DNA of 64,000 nt from Clostridia bacterium. Lineage in GTDB: Bacteria > Bacillota > Clostridia > Oscillospirales > Acutalibacteraceae. Where the stretch lies: the NCBI GenBank assembly GCA_017473165.1, contig JAFUNA010000014.1, forward strand, positions 62,001 through 126,000, read 5' to 3'. Both the position numbers and the translations under genes were made by a program. Shown piece by piece: positions 27,485-36,946 of the stretch (position 1 is its first letter; each line of letters opens with the position of its first letter). The notes under the pieces are model-generated. The model made no database searches. It was not told the DNA's origin and worked only from the letters and a program-made list of their open reading frames with translations.

Positions 27485-28111
27485 ATGAAGCACCGAAAAT
27501 TCCGCAGATATAATTCAGCCTCATATAAAATTCTGTGTTCCGTTATTCTTTTACTGATTGCCGTGCTGCTGACCGATGCAAAGCTGCGCCCCGCCGTTTA
27601 TGAGCTTGCCGCACATGAAGCATATGCCGAAGCATCAAGAACAATTCATTCCGCCGCCGAAAAAGCCCTGACTCAAAAAGGAGCTTCTTATTCAGACCTC
27701 GTGAACGTTTCCCGCACCGAAAGCGGCAGCATAACAGGGATAACAACCGATATTGTCAAGCTGAATTTGTTCAAATCACAGGTAACAAATGCAATTGACA
27801 ACGCCTTTTCGGAAAAAGAGCGTGCCGTTGTTACCGTTCCGCTCGGCACGGCAACGGGAATCACACTTTTGAGCGGTGCGGGACCCGATATTGACGTTAA
27901 GCTCGGTCTGTCATCGTCTACATATTCAAATTTTGAAAATATTTTTGAGAGTGCGGGCATCAACCAGACCCAGCACAGTCTTATGCTCAACATCAGCTCA
28001 CAGGTTGTTCTTTCTTTGCCGAACAAGCGGATTACAAAGACGGTTGAAACCTCCTTCTGCGTTGCACAGACAATTATAGTCGGAACCGTTCCCGATGTTA
28101 TGGTGGAATAG
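27485..28111 (+). CDS. yunB: Sporulation protein YunB
   Basis: A 208-aa membrane-anchored protein of the YunB family, in Bacillus made in the mother cell under sigma-E and needed for normal spores. It has one N-terminal membrane helix (ILCSVILLLIAVLLTDAKLRPAV), then the family segments YSDLVNVSRTESGSITGITTDIVKLN, TVPLGTATGITLLSGAGPDIDVKL, ESAGINQTQHSLMLNISS and the terminal TIIVGTVPDVMVE. A CATATAAT sequence about 25 bp before the ATG resembles a sigma-E or sigma-K -10 box, but no convincing -35 is seen. ATG at 27485 behind GGGGTGAT. Confidence 0.9.
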   Translation: MKHRKFRRYNSASYKILCSVILLLIAVLLTDAKLRPAVYELAAHEAYAEASRTIHSAAEKALTQKGASYSDLVNVSRTESGSITGITTDIVKLNLFKSQVTNAIDNAFSEKERAVVTVPLGTATGITLLSGAGPDIDVKLGLSSSTYSNFENIFESAGINQTQHSLMLNISSQVVLSLPNKRITKTVETSFCVAQTIIVGTVPDVMVE

Positions 28112-28205
28112 GCTTTTATTTTTTAAAAGAAAAGTTTATAATACACTTAACCGAATTCAAATTGCAGATACTATATTACCGAAAGCTTTCAAAGTAGGTG
28201 AAAAA

Positions 28206-29765
28206 ATGGAACAAAAAAGGGCAGCGGAGCTTCTGAACGAAAACCTGAAAAAGATTTTTGCATTTTCAATTTCAAGGCTCTACAACAAAAACGATGCCGA
28301 GGATTTGACCAATGAAATTGTTTTGAATGTTATGGAATCAGTTCACCGTCTGCAAAATGATGATGCCTTCTACGGCTTCATGTGGAGAATTGCAGAAAAC
28401 ACCTTTAAAAGGTATATCCGCAAAAAGGAAAATAAGGTTGAATATAACGAATCATACATGGGCACTTATTGGGAGTCGCCCGAAGAGGATTATATCAAAA
28501 CCGAAGAAATCAATCTTTTAAGGCGTGAGCTCTCCCTTTTGTCAAAGCAATACAGAAAAGTTACCGTTGACTACTACATTCACGGCAAATCCTGCTCCGA
28601 AATTTCCGTTGAGCAAAAAATCAGCGTGGAAATGGTAAAATATTACCTTTTCCAGACCCGAAAAAAATTGAAAGAAGGTTTCAGTATGACAAGAGAATTC
28701 GGCGAAAGAAGCTATAATCCCGGCGTTTTCAGAATGGATTTCTGGGGCGGAAGGAATTCATATCAGCATTTATTTGACAGAAGCCTGCCCGGCAACATCG
28801 TGCTTGCGGCATACGAAAATCCCGTATCGCTTGAGGATTTATCAATTGAGCTCGGAGTTTCGGCAGCTTATCTTGAAGATGAGCTCGAAATTCTGGTTGA
28901 AAATGAAATTTTAATAAAAACAAAGGGCAAATATCAGACCAACATAATTATTTTTACCGATGAATTTGAAAAAAGGGTCGCAAGCGAAACAAAACCCTCT
29001 TATAAAAAAGCAGCGGAGAACGTTGCAGCTCAAACGGACAAGCTGCTTCCCACACTTAAAGCACTTGATTTCAAAGGTAATGACTATAGCGAAAACCGTT
29101 TGAAGTGGACTTTTGTCAACATTGCCGTGTTTTGCGGACTTCTGATTTCCGATGAAGCTATGTGCAAGCGCTTCGGCAGCTATCCGAAGCTCTCAAACGG
29201 CAGCAGAGGCTTTGTTTACGGCTACGACAACGACTATGCAAACCATCATTTCAACGGTATTTACGGCGATTGCTCAAACAAAGCCGAAACCGCAAGCTTT
29301 TCCGTTGAAAATTATCGCATAATAGAGAAATGCCAGTTCTGGAAGCAGCATAACTGGAATGACTCAATGGAAGCAATGTGCGACGCTATACTTGAAAAGA
29401 CGCCTGATGAAGATAATGAGGCTGTTGTTGACTACATTGAAGCAGGAATCATATCCTGCGAAAACAACAGGCTTTCGGCGGAGTTTCCCGTGTTCGGCGA
29501 AAGTGTTTTTGAGGAAGTGAAAGAAATTCTTCGTCCTGTTTCAGAATCGGTTGCGGATTGCATGAAGGAAATCTGCGAAATTGCCGCAGAAATTCACAAG
29601 GAATATACTCCGAAACAGCTCCACGAAAAAAGCAGACATCTTTGCCATATTCAACAGCAGATGAATGTTATGGCATATATTGTTGAAGATCTTGTTGAAA
29701 CGGGTTATCTTGAAATTCCCAACAGAAAAGAAAATCTTTGCATTTTCGGAATTAAAAAAGCTTGA
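28206..29765 (+). CDS. Sigma-70/ECF-like factor with long C-terminal extension
   Basis: A 519-aa protein. Residues 1-160 are a compact sigma factor: region 2 (FAFSISRLYNKNDAEDLTNEIVLNV... FYGFMWRIAENTFKRYIRKK) and region 4 (LSLLSKQYRKVTVDYYIHGKSCSEIS... VKYYLFQTRKKLKEG). The remaining 360 residues are unlike ordinary ECF factors: a winged-helix-like segment (VSLEDLSIELGVSAAYLEDELEILVENEILI) and a large acidic domain ending in another helical part. The extension may sense a signal or regulate the sigma part. The ATG at 28206 follows GTAGGTG; no anti-sigma gene is adjacent. I do not know its regulon. Confidence 0.85.
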   Translation: MEQKRAAELLNENLKKIFAFSISRLYNKNDAEDLTNEIVLNVMESVHRLQNDDAFYGFMWRIAENTFKRYIRKKENKVEYNESYMGTYWESPEEDYIKTEEINLLRRELSLLSKQYRKVTVDYYIHGKSCSEISVEQKISVEMVKYYLFQTRKKLKEGFSMTREFGERSYNPGVFRMDFWGGRNSYQHLFDRSLPGNIVLAAYENPVSLEDLSIELGVSAAYLEDELEILVENEILIKTKGKYQTNIIIFTDEFEKRVASETKPSYKKAAENVAAQTDKLLPTLKALDFKGNDYSENRLKWTFVNIAVFCGLLISDEAMCKRFGSYPKLSNGSRGFVYGYDNDYANHHFNGIYGDCSNKAETASFSVENYRIIEKCQFWKQHNWNDSMEAMCDAILEKTPDEDNEAVVDYIEAGIISCENNRLSAEFPVFGESVFEEVKEILRPVSESVADCMKEICEIAAEIHKEYTPKQLHEKSRHLCHIQQQMNVMAYIVEDLVETGYLEIPNRKENLCIFGIKKA

Positions 29766-29773
29766 TATAACAA

Positions 29774-29801
29774 AAGACCTGCACCGTATGATGCAGGTCT
29801 T
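29774..29801. terminator. Terminator between the sigma gene and ftsZ
   Basis: A perfect 10-bp stem AAGACCTGCA/TGCAGGTCTT with loop CCGTATGA, A's before and T-rich sequence after. It is bidirectional. Confidence 0.85.
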
Positions 29802-29811
29802 AATCTTTATC

Positions 29812-31062
29812 TTATTTGCCGTCCTTACCCTTGATTATATCGTTAATCATGATATAGAACTGGTCATCCTCAAAGCCGTCCTTTGTTTCCTTTGTGGGAG
29901 TTGAGGTGCTTGAGATGTCATTTGAGCTGTTGTTTGAGCCGAAATGAGGAATGCTGGGAGCAGCGGATGCAGCAGGTGCGGCTGCGGGAGCAACGGGTGC
30001 AGCAGGAGCTACGGGTGCTGCTGCAGTAGCGGGTGCGGCTGCGGGCTTGCTTACTGCTGCAAGGAAGGGATTAGCTGCAACTGCGGGCTTTTCGGGCTCC
30101 TGTGACTTTGAGTCAAAGCCTGTTGCGATAACTGTGATAACCATTTCATCGTCAAGGTCGGGATCGAATGCGATACCCCATGTGATGTTTGCTTCTTCAT
30201 GAGCCTTGGATGTAATGATTTCTGCTGCATTTTCAACGTCTTCAAGGTCAACATCGTCTGAAGCGGTGATGCTGATAATAACGCCCTTTGCACCTGCGAT
30301 TGAGGTTTCAAGAAGGGGGCTGGAAACTGCTGCGTTTGCGGCGGTTTCTGCCTTATCCTTGCCCTTTGCACGGCCAACGCCCATGTGAGCATAGCCTGCA
30401 TCCTTCATAACGCTTGTTACGTCGGCAAAGTCAAGGTTGATGAAGCCGGGAACTTTAATGAGTTCCGAAATGCTCTTAACGCCCTGAAGAAGAACTTCGT
30501 CTGCCTCTGCAAATGCTTCTGCGATGGTCTTCTTTCTGTCGTCAAGTGCACGAAGTCTGTCGTTGGGAATAACGATAAGGCTGTCAACGTGCTCTGCGAG
30601 CTTTGCGATGCCTTCCTGTGCAAGTGTCATTCTTCTCTTGCCTTCAAACTTGAAGGGCTTTGTTACAACGCCGATGGTAAGGCAACCGAGATCCTTTGCG
30701 GTCTGGGCAATGATGGGAGCTGCGCCTGTACCTGTGCCGCCGCCCATACCGGTTGTGATGAATACCATGTCTGTGCCCTTAAGAGCATCAGCGATTGTGT
30801 CCTTGCTTTCTTCGGCAGCCTTTGCACCAACCTCGGGCTTACCGCCGGCACCCTGACCGTGAGTTGACTTTTCGCCAATCTGGATCTTATGGGTTGCCTT
30901 TGAATGAACAAGAACCTGCTTGTCTGTGTTAACAGCGATGAATTCTGCACCGAGAACGCCCTGTGTGATCATTCTGTTTACTGCGTTTCCGCCGCCGCCG
31001 CCAACACCGATAACCTTTATCTGTACTGCACTTTCGAAATCATTGTCAATTGCGAATGCCAT
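29812..31062 (-). CDS. ftsZ: Cell division protein FtsZ
   Basis: FtsZ is the tubulin-like GTPase that forms the division ring. The 416-aa protein has the expected GTP-binding loops: [13 protein letters not shown] (about 19-31) and the signature GGGTGTG (107-113), with NLDFADV as the T7 loop. An Ala/Pro-rich linker (about 325-375) leads to a tail with SIPHFGSNN and ending [18 protein letters not shown], which does not show the usual DIPxFL(R/K)R end peptide. Start ATG at 31062 behind AGGGGGT; a longer reading is rejected. It is last in the division cluster, 142 bp after divIB, with a possible promoter of its own. Confidence 0.97.
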   Translation of the reverse strand: MAFAIDNDFESAVQIKVIGVGGGGGNAVNRMITQGVLGAEFIAVNTDKQVLVHSKATHKIQIGEKSTHGQGAGGKPEVGAKAAEESKDTIADALKGTDMVFITTGMGGGTGTGAAPIIAQTAKDLGCLTIGVVTKPFKFEGKRRMTLAQEGIAKLAEHVDSLIVIPNDRLRALDDRKKTIAEAFAEADEVLLQGVKSISELIKVPGFINLDFADVTSVMKDAGYAHMGVGRAKGKDKAETAANAAVSSPLLETSIAGAKGVIISITASDDVDLEDVENAAEIITSKAHEEANITWGIAFDPDLDDEMVITVIATGFDSKSQEPEKPAVAANPFLAAVSKPAAAPATAAAPVAPAAPVAPAAAPAASAAPSIPHFGSNNSSNDISSTSTPTKETKDGFEDDQFYIMINDIIKGKDGK

Positions 31063-31120
31063 TTGGATTGACCCCCTATGGTTTTTATTTTTCCTAATTT
31101 TCACAGTATTAAACAGAATT

Positions 31121-31149
31121 ATAATACCATGTATTTGTTAAAAAAACAA
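31121..31149 (-). promoter_or_regulatory. Possible promoter of ftsZ
   Basis: On the minus strand TTGTTT (31149-31144), a 17-bp spacer and TATTAT (31126-31121), inside the 142-bp AT-rich gap between divIB and ftsZ. A separate ftsZ promoter is common in other bacteria. Confidence 0.4.
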
Positions 31150-31204
31150 GAAGATTTTTAAAAATAATATTATTTTTACAGGTTTTTTTACAATTTATAT
31201 ACAA

Positions 31205-32161
31205 TTAATCTTCATTTTCGCCCGTATTGTCTGAATTTTCCGCGTTTTCGCCGCCGTTTTCCTCTGTTTCAGCTTCGGGTTCCGCTTTTTCGGAGGCATA
31301 TTTTTCTTTGTATTCAACAAGCTCCGCTATATCCTCTTCATCGGAAGGATTGAAGGATGCCTGTCCGAGAATTGTTGAGGTTACAATTCCCGAATCGATG
31401 GGATTTATATTTTTCTCTTCTTTGATTACACGCAGAGCAAGGCTGAGTCTGCGCTCAATTTCACTGCTGTCACCGAGTCTGATTACAATTCGTTCCTGGT
31501 GAATCATATATATGCTTGCTCTTGAAGAAATGTTGATAAGGTCAATATCCTTAACCTCAACAGATGCCATTGCTTTTGAAATAGTTTTAAGAAGCTCAAG
31601 CGTTCTGTCACCCTGTTCGTCATCCTTAACCGCAAATTCAAGCTCGCTGCCGGGTTCTGCCTCCAGAGGTATTGCGCCTGTTATAAGGGTTGTTCCGTCG
31701 GGCAAATCCCCTGAAAGCTCAAGCACCTTCATATCGCCGTTTGTGAGGGCATACATTCCGTTGCCGATTTCCACGGCAAACAAAACCGAAGTTTCTTCAA
31801 GTCTTATTACAATTCCGTTGGGAAGCTTTTTTGTCAGTTTAACGTTATTCGTATAGGGCAGAGTTTTTTCAATTGCCGCCGCAGCCTCATCAAGGTCTGC
31901 AAAAACAAGGCTTTTGCCATAGGCTATGCCGCTTGCTGCAATTATCTCCTCGTTCTGATATTTCGCAGCCCCTTCAACCGTAAAGTTTTTCACACGAAGA
32001 ACCGCAAAAATAATAATCGGGCTGATTATTATTGAAATCACGAGAGCAAAAGCCGCAATAACAATTGCAAGCCTGAACATTCTTTTTCGTTTCAGCTGTT
32101 TGACCCTGATTGCTCTTTCCTCGGGCGTCAGTCTGCGCTGACCGTTCATTTCTCTGTCCAT
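31205..32161 (-). CDS. divIB: Cell division protein FtsQ/DivIB
   Basis: A bitopic division protein linking FtsL/DivIC to wall synthesis. The 318-aa protein has a basic cytoplasmic N-terminus, one membrane helix (about 32-57, RLAIVIAAFALVISIIISPIIIFAV), a POTRA domain (LRVKNFTVEGAAKYQNEEIIAASGI), a beta domain and an acidic disordered tail rich in Glu and Asn. The start is taken as ATG at 32161, 5 nt behind GGAG; an in-frame TTG at 32176 has no ribosome site. It is 18 bp after murA, in the usual place. Confidence 0.88.
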   Translation of the reverse strand: MDREMNGQRRLTPEERAIRVKQLKRKRMFRLAIVIAAFALVISIIISPIIIFAVLRVKNFTVEGAAKYQNEEIIAASGIAYGKSLVFADLDEAAAAIEKTLPYTNNVKLTKKLPNGIVIRLEETSVLFAVEIGNGMYALTNGDMKVLELSGDLPDGTTLITGAIPLEAEPGSELEFAVKDDEQGDRTLELLKTISKAMASVEVKDIDLINISSRASIYMIHQERIVIRLGDSSEIERRLSLALRVIKEEKNINPIDSGIVTSTILGQASFNPSDEEDIAELVEYKEKYASEKAEPEAETEENGGENAENSDNTGENED

Positions 32162-32179
32162 TTCCACTCCTGCCAATCT

Positions 32180-33442
32180 TCAGATTCTTTCTCTTTTTAT
32201 TCTTGCACCCAGCTGCGAAAAACTTTTTTCGATTGCTTCGCAGCCCCTGTCGATATGATAAATTCTGTCTATCTCCGTTCTTCCTGCAGCTCCGAGAGCC
32301 GCAACCGCCAATGCACATCCGCCACGCAAATCGCCTGCGGAAACTTTTGCACCGTGCAGTCTTTCTACTCCGTCTATGACGGCTACGCAGCCGTCCTCAA
32401 CTCTTATGTCCGCACCCATTTTTATAAGCTCGGGAACGTGTCTGAATCTGTTTTCAAATATTTTTTCCGTTACAACGCTTGTTCCCTTTGCGGTAACGAG
32501 CATTGCCATGATAATCGCCTGCGAATCGGTCGGAAAGCCCGGATAAGGCATTGTACGAAGAGATTTTACTCTTGTGAGCTTTCTCGGAGCGGAAATTCTC
32601 ATTTCGTTTCCCGAAAACTCCGTTCTGCATCCAACCGTTTCAAAAACAGGAATAATCGGTGAAAGATGCTCACGCACCGCACCGTTTACGGTTATTTTTC
32701 CGCCTGTCGCTGCAGCTGCAGCCATGAAGGTTGAAGCTACAATTCTGTCGGGAATGATTCTGTGCTCCGTACCCGTCAGCCCTTTCACTCCGCTTATTCT
32801 GACCGTGCTTTGACCCGCTCCGCTTATTTTTGCTCCGCAAGAACAAAGAAAATCGGCAAGGTCAATAATTTCCGGCTCTCTTGCGGCGTTGGTTATTACA
32901 GTTTCGCCCTGTGCGGAAAGAGCGGAAAGAATTATATTTTCCGTTGCTCCGACACTCGGAAATGCAAGGCTTATATGACAGCCCTTCATTCCGTTTTCTG
33001 CCCTGCATTCGAGTATTCCGCCGTTTTCGCAAACGGAAACACCCAAGCTTCGCAGCGAACTCAAATGAAGGTCAATGGGGCGAAGTCCGATTTCGCAGCC
33101 ACCGGGCGGAGTTACGCTTGCTTTTCCGAATCTTGAAAGAAGTGCTCCGAGGAAGACGATTGATGAACGCATTTCACGCATCTGCGTTTCGGGAATTTCA
33201 AATCCGCACGCATTCCTTGCGTCCACAATAACAGTATGTCCCTCACGCTTGACCTTACAGCCGATATGTTCAAGTATTTTTACCGCCGCCGCAACGTCGC
33301 TCAAATCGGGGCAGTTATGTATTACGCTTATTCCGTCAACCGCAGCCGTTGCCGCAAGAACAGGCAACGCACTGTTTTTTGAGCCCTGCAAATCAATCTT
33401 GCCGCAAAGCGGAATTCCGCCGTCAATAACCAATTTTTCCAT
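32180..33442 (-). CDS. murA: UDP-N-acetylglucosamine 1-carboxyvinyltransferase
   Basis: MurA adds enolpyruvate from PEP to UDP-GlcNAc, the first committed step of peptidoglycan synthesis and the target of fosfomycin. The 420-aa protein has GSKNSALPVLAA at the N-terminus, the flexible loop with its catalytic cysteine intact (TPPGGCEIGLRPIDLH; Cys116), and YPGFPTDSQA. Cys rather than Asp predicts fosfomycin sensitivity of this copy. Of two nearby ATGs, the one at 33442 is preferred (7 nt from AAGGGAG). Low-GC Firmicutes often have a second MurA; none is in the window. Confidence 0.97.
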   Translation of the reverse strand: MEKLVIDGGIPLCGKIDLQGSKNSALPVLAATAAVDGISVIHNCPDLSDVAAAVKILEHIGCKVKREGHTVIVDARNACGFEIPETQMREMRSSIVFLGALLSRFGKASVTPPGGCEIGLRPIDLHLSSLRSLGVSVCENGGILECRAENGMKGCHISLAFPSVGATENIILSALSAQGETVITNAAREPEIIDLADFLCSCGAKISGAGQSTVRISGVKGLTGTEHRIIPDRIVASTFMAAAAATGGKITVNGAVREHLSPIIPVFETVGCRTEFSGNEMRISAPRKLTRVKSLRTMPYPGFPTDSQAIIMAMLVTAKGTSVVTEKIFENRFRHVPELIKMGADIRVEDGCVAVIDGVERLHGAKVSAGDLRGGCALAVAALGAAGRTEIDRIYHIDRGCEAIEKSFSQLGARIKRERI

Positions 33443-33505
33443 ATTCATACTCCCTTGCCGTAATAACTCTAATCCATATTATTCGGGAGTATGCAATTGT
33501 GTGAA

Positions 33506-34627
33506 TCAAACTATCTCGCAGAGAGTTTTATAAATTCTGTCGGTTGCGTCAAGCACCGCCATCTGCTTTGCATTCTTGCCGATTCTGTCAAGATTCTGTC
33601 TGTCGGCAAGAAGAATATTTACTCTTTCGGTAAGACTTTCGGGTGTGAGGTTTTTCTCTTCAAGTATCTCCGCCGCACCGTTATTGACAAGTGCCATTGC
33701 GTTATGGAACTGATGGTTTTCGGTTACATAGGGCGAAGGAATGAGTATTGAAGGCTTACCGAGTGCCTGAAGCTCGCTCAATGTGCTTGCACCCGAACGG
33801 CAGATTACAAGGTCTGCTGCGGGCAGGCACTTTGGAATATCGATATATTCGCAAACTCTGATGTGGGGATTTGCGGCAAGGTCAACACCGTTTTCCTTGA
33901 GCTTTTCGGTGAACCAATCGCCGCCCTTACCCGTTGCGTGAAGGAACACGCAGTCATTATCTTTATATTTGTTAAGAATAAGTCCGAGCACAGCATCGTT
34001 AACAGGCTTTGCACCAAGGCTTCCGCCCATTGAAAGGATGAGGGGCTTATTGCCGAGATTAAGCTCCGCTCTCGCAAAATCCGCATCTGCTTTGAGAATA
34101 TCGCCTCTTATCGGCAGACCCGTAATCACACAGGGATTTTTGGGCTTCATATATTTTTCAGCTTGCTGTGCGGTTAACATTACACGGTCAACCTTGCCCG
34201 CAAGAGCCTTGTTTGTTACTCCGGGGAACGCATTCTGCTCATGAATTGCGGTCGGAATTCCCATCTTTGCCGCCATTCGCAGAACAGGTCCGCTGACATA
34301 GCCGCCGAAACCGATAACAAGGTCGGGCTTGAAATCCTTGATGATTTTTTTAGCCTGTGACGAGGATTTGAGCAGCTTGCTGACTGTTCCGAGATTATGC
34401 TTTATTGCTTCGGGAGAAAAGCTTCTCCAGAAGCCGCTGATTTCAATGGTACGAAGCTCATAGCCAGCCTGCGGAACAAGCTTTGCTTCCATTTTATCAG
34501 CCGTGCCTACAAAAACAATTTCCGCAGAGGGATTTTTTTCTTTTATGTAGCCTGCGGTGCCGAGAGCGGGGTTGATGTGACCGCCAGTACCGCCGGTTGC
34601 AATGAGAATTCTTTTATTATCAAACAT
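33506..34627 (-). CDS. murG: UDP-GlcNAc:lipid I N-acetylglucosaminyltransferase
   Basis: MurG makes lipid II from lipid I at the inner face of the membrane. The 373-aa protein has the N-terminal glycine loop ATGGTGGHINPAL, GFGGYVSGP, HEQNAFPGVTNK, SMGGSLGAKPVND and the donor-binding CRSGASTLSELQALGKPSILIPSP. The start ATG at 34627 (AAAGGA upstream) overlaps the end of ftsW by 8 bp. A longer upstream reading is rejected because it lies wholly within ftsW. Confidence 0.97.
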   Translation of the reverse strand: MFDNKRILIATGGTGGHINPALGTAGYIKEKNPSAEIVFVGTADKMEAKLVPQAGYELRTIEISGFWRSFSPEAIKHNLGTVSKLLKSSSQAKKIIKDFKPDLVIGFGGYVSGPVLRMAAKMGIPTAIHEQNAFPGVTNKALAGKVDRVMLTAQQAEKYMKPKNPCVITGLPIRGDILKADADFARAELNLGNKPLILSMGGSLGAKPVNDAVLGLILNKYKDNDCVFLHATGKGGDWFTEKLKENGVDLAANPHIRVCEYIDIPKCLPAADLVICRSGASTLSELQALGKPSILIPSPYVTENHQFHNAMALVNNGAAEILEEKNLTPESLTERVNILLADRQNLDRIGKNAKQMAVLDATDRIYKTLCEIV

Positions 34628-35894
34628 TTTTATTTTTCCTTTCGCTGTTTCTTGAAACCGCAAGCACCATTCCCATTTCCGCAAGAAGCATGACAAGCGA
34701 TGTTCCGCCGTAGCTGAAGAAAGGAAGGCTGATGCCCGTATTCGGTATGGTTGAGGTTACAACTGCAATGTTCAACGCCGCCTGCAAGCCAACCTGAAAG
34801 CTGATGCCCATTGCAAGCATTGCTTCAAATCTTGTTCTTGCACGCAGACCGATAACAAAGCCTCTTGCAACAAGAAGAATGAAAAGCACAATAATGAGAA
34901 ACGCTCTGACAAATCCGAGCTCTTCACAGACAATCGCAAAAACAAAGTCGTTCTGCGGCTCGGGAAGGTACATATGCTTCTGCTTTGAGTTGCCGAAGCC
35001 CAGTCCGAAAAGTCCGCCCGAACCGATTGCATAAAGTGACTGCAGACTCTGCCAGCCGGAGCCTCTTGCTTCTTCTTTGGTGAGTTCTTCGCCCGTGAGA
35101 AGCTTGAGCCAGATTCGGATTCTTTCGGAAGCGTAACCTTTGAGAATATCGTCTGCTTTGAAAACAAACACGAGCACGCCGACAATCACCGCACCGATTC
35201 CGACAATATACATCCATTTCGGGATTTTTATTCCTCCGAAATATACGGTTGCAACGCCGATGCCGAGCATGAGAATTGTGCCCGAAACGTGGTTTTCAAG
35301 TGCAACAAGACCGCAGAAAACGGCGATGACAAGCAGATAAAACCAGATTGCATTGAACTTCTGCTCAACCTTTTTATGGTTGCGTTCCATGCTGAATGAC
35401 AGAAACATTATCAGTGCAAGCTTTGCAATTTCAGACGGCTGGAATGAGCCGATTATCGGAAATTCCATCCAGCGTTTGAACTGCTCCTTACCCGGAACAA
35501 TATATGGGTCAAAAAGAACGTAAATAAGAAAAAGAAGCGAAACAACGGTTATGAAGCCCGTGAAATCCCTGTAAATATCCGTTTTCACAAACGACATACA
35601 AATCATTATGACAATGCCTATCACAGCAAACAAAATCTGATTTTTCACATAATAAAATGCATTGTTATCTACAGTTTCGCTTGAATCATACATTGCGTTA
35701 ACATAGCTTGCCGAAAACATCATTACGATGCCGATTGTCAGAAGCGTGATTACCAAGGTAAGAAAAGTTATGTCAAGAGGTCCGTTTGAAAAGCAGTCCT
35801 TGATTTTTCTTTTACCCGATATTATGTCACGGGCAAGATCGATAAACCCGAAATAAGCAAGAATTTTTTTCTTCAATACTTCCTCCCCTTTCAT
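34620..35894 (-). CDS. ftsW: FtsW/RodA/SpoVE-family glycosyltransferase
   Basis: A 424-aa SEDS protein with about ten membrane helices that polymerises lipid II together with a class B PBP. SEDS features include SFQPSEIAKLALIMFLS, NHVSGTILML, SGWQSLQSLYAIGSGGLFGLGFGNSKQKHMYLPEPQNDFVFAIVCEELGF (catalytic loop region) and GISLPFFSYGGTSLV. The ATG at 35894 overlaps the mraY stop (TAATG); a TTG six codons later (35876) has a much better ribosome site (GGGGAGG, 5 nt), so it may be the true start. It occupies the spot where spoVE or ftsW lies in other Firmicutes. No murD precedes it. Confidence 0.94.
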   Translation of the reverse strand: MKGEEVLKKKILAYFGFIDLARDIISGKRKIKDCFSNGPLDITFLTLVITLLTIGIVMMFSASYVNAMYDSSETVDNNAFYYVKNQILFAVIGIVIMICMSFVKTDIYRDFTGFITVVSLLFLIYVLFDPYIVPGKEQFKRWMEFPIIGSFQPSEIAKLALIMFLSFSMERNHKKVEQKFNAIWFYLLVIAVFCGLVALENHVSGTILMLGIGVATVYFGGIKIPKWMYIVGIGAVIVGVLVFVFKADDILKGYASERIRIWLKLLTGEELTKEEARGSGWQSLQSLYAIGSGGLFGLGFGNSKQKHMYLPEPQNDFVFAIVCEELGFVRAFLIIVLFILLVARGFVIGLRARTRFEAMLAMGISFQVGLQAALNIAVVTSTIPNTGISLPFFSYGGTSLVMLLAEMGMVLAVSRNSERKNKNV

Positions 35895-36931
35895 TATATT
35901 TTATATCCGCCGTAATACATAACGGCAACAGCCGCCGCTCCCGCAAGAGCATTGACCGCAGTAAAGACCAGAGTTATTTTCTTTTCGCTCCAGCCGCTCA
36001 TTTCAAAGTGATGATGAATCGGTGCCATTTTAAAAATCCGCTTGCCGCCTGTTGCTCTGTAATAAACAATCTGAAGAACATCCGAAAGCCCTTCGGCAAC
36101 ATAAATAAAGCCGACAAGAAGAAGTATCAGTGGACAACCGATTGCATATGCAAGGGCAACAACCATTCCGCCAAGAAACATTGAGCCCGTGTCGCCCATA
36201 AAAACTTTTGCGGGGTTTTTGTTCCAGAGAACAAAGCCTGCACACGCACCCGCAAGTGCAGCAGCCGCCATTGAGAAGCCGAAAAGTCCCCTGAGGGCGG
36301 CAACAACTCCGAGAGCCGCTGCCGCCGTCACGGTGACGCTGCCGCAAAGGCCGTCAATCCCATCCGTAAAATTGACTGCATTAACGCAGGCATAAATAAC
36401 AACAATTCCGAAAATCCAATGAAAAAATCCGATTTCCACCGCCCCGACAAAGGGAATGAACATATAGGGCTCACCCTGCATCCCCATATAGAGGCTCAAA
36501 AGATAGCTGACGCAGACTGCAAGCTGCATCGCTGTTTTTTGCTTTATTGTCAAGCCGAGATTTCTGTGCTTGACCGCTTTTATATAGTCATCAACAAATC
36601 CGATAAAGCCGAAGCCGATTGCCATGAGCACGCCGCTCCACAGCTTTGTATACATTTCCTGCGGAACAAGGCTGCCCGATGCAACAATATCGCCGCCCAT
36701 GAGCTTATCGGTTATGACCGTGAGAAGTATTGCCAAAAGAGTTCCGATTATGAACATCAGACCGCCCATTGTTGGTGTACCCTGCTTTGTCATGTGCCAT
36801 TTCGGACCGATATCAAGGATAGTCTGTCCGAATTTAAGCTTTCTGAGCCAGGGTATCATAACAAATCCCAGAAGAGCAGTAACCGCAAATGCGGAAACCG
36901 ATGCGGTGATTATTGCAGCGGCGGTGTTCAT
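35894..36931 (-). CDS. mraY: Phospho-N-acetylmuramoyl-pentapeptide-transferase
   Basis: MraY attaches phospho-MurNAc-pentapeptide to undecaprenyl phosphate to give lipid I. The 345-aa integral membrane protein has the catalytic segments GTPTMGG, FVDDYIKAVKHRNLGLT (DDxxK), NAVNFTDGIDGLCG, FMGDTGSMFLGG and the late PIHHHFE loop. ATG at 36931 behind AAGGAG, 15 bp after murF. All ten helices appear intact. Confidence 0.98.
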   Translation of the reverse strand: MNTAAAIITASVSAFAVTALLGFVMIPWLRKLKFGQTILDIGPKWHMTKQGTPTMGGLMFIIGTLLAILLTVITDKLMGGDIVASGSLVPQEMYTKLWSGVLMAIGFGFIGFVDDYIKAVKHRNLGLTIKQKTAMQLAVCVSYLLSLYMGMQGEPYMFIPFVGAVEIGFFHWIFGIVVIYACVNAVNFTDGIDGLCGSVTVTAAAALGVVAALRGLFGFSMAAAALAGACAGFVLWNKNPAKVFMGDTGSMFLGGMVVALAYAIGCPLILLLVGFIYVAEGLSDVLQIVYYRATGGKRIFKMAPIHHHFEMSGWSEKKITLVFTAVNALAGAAAVAVMYYGGYKI

Positions 36932-36946
36932 ATCCGAAAATCTCCT

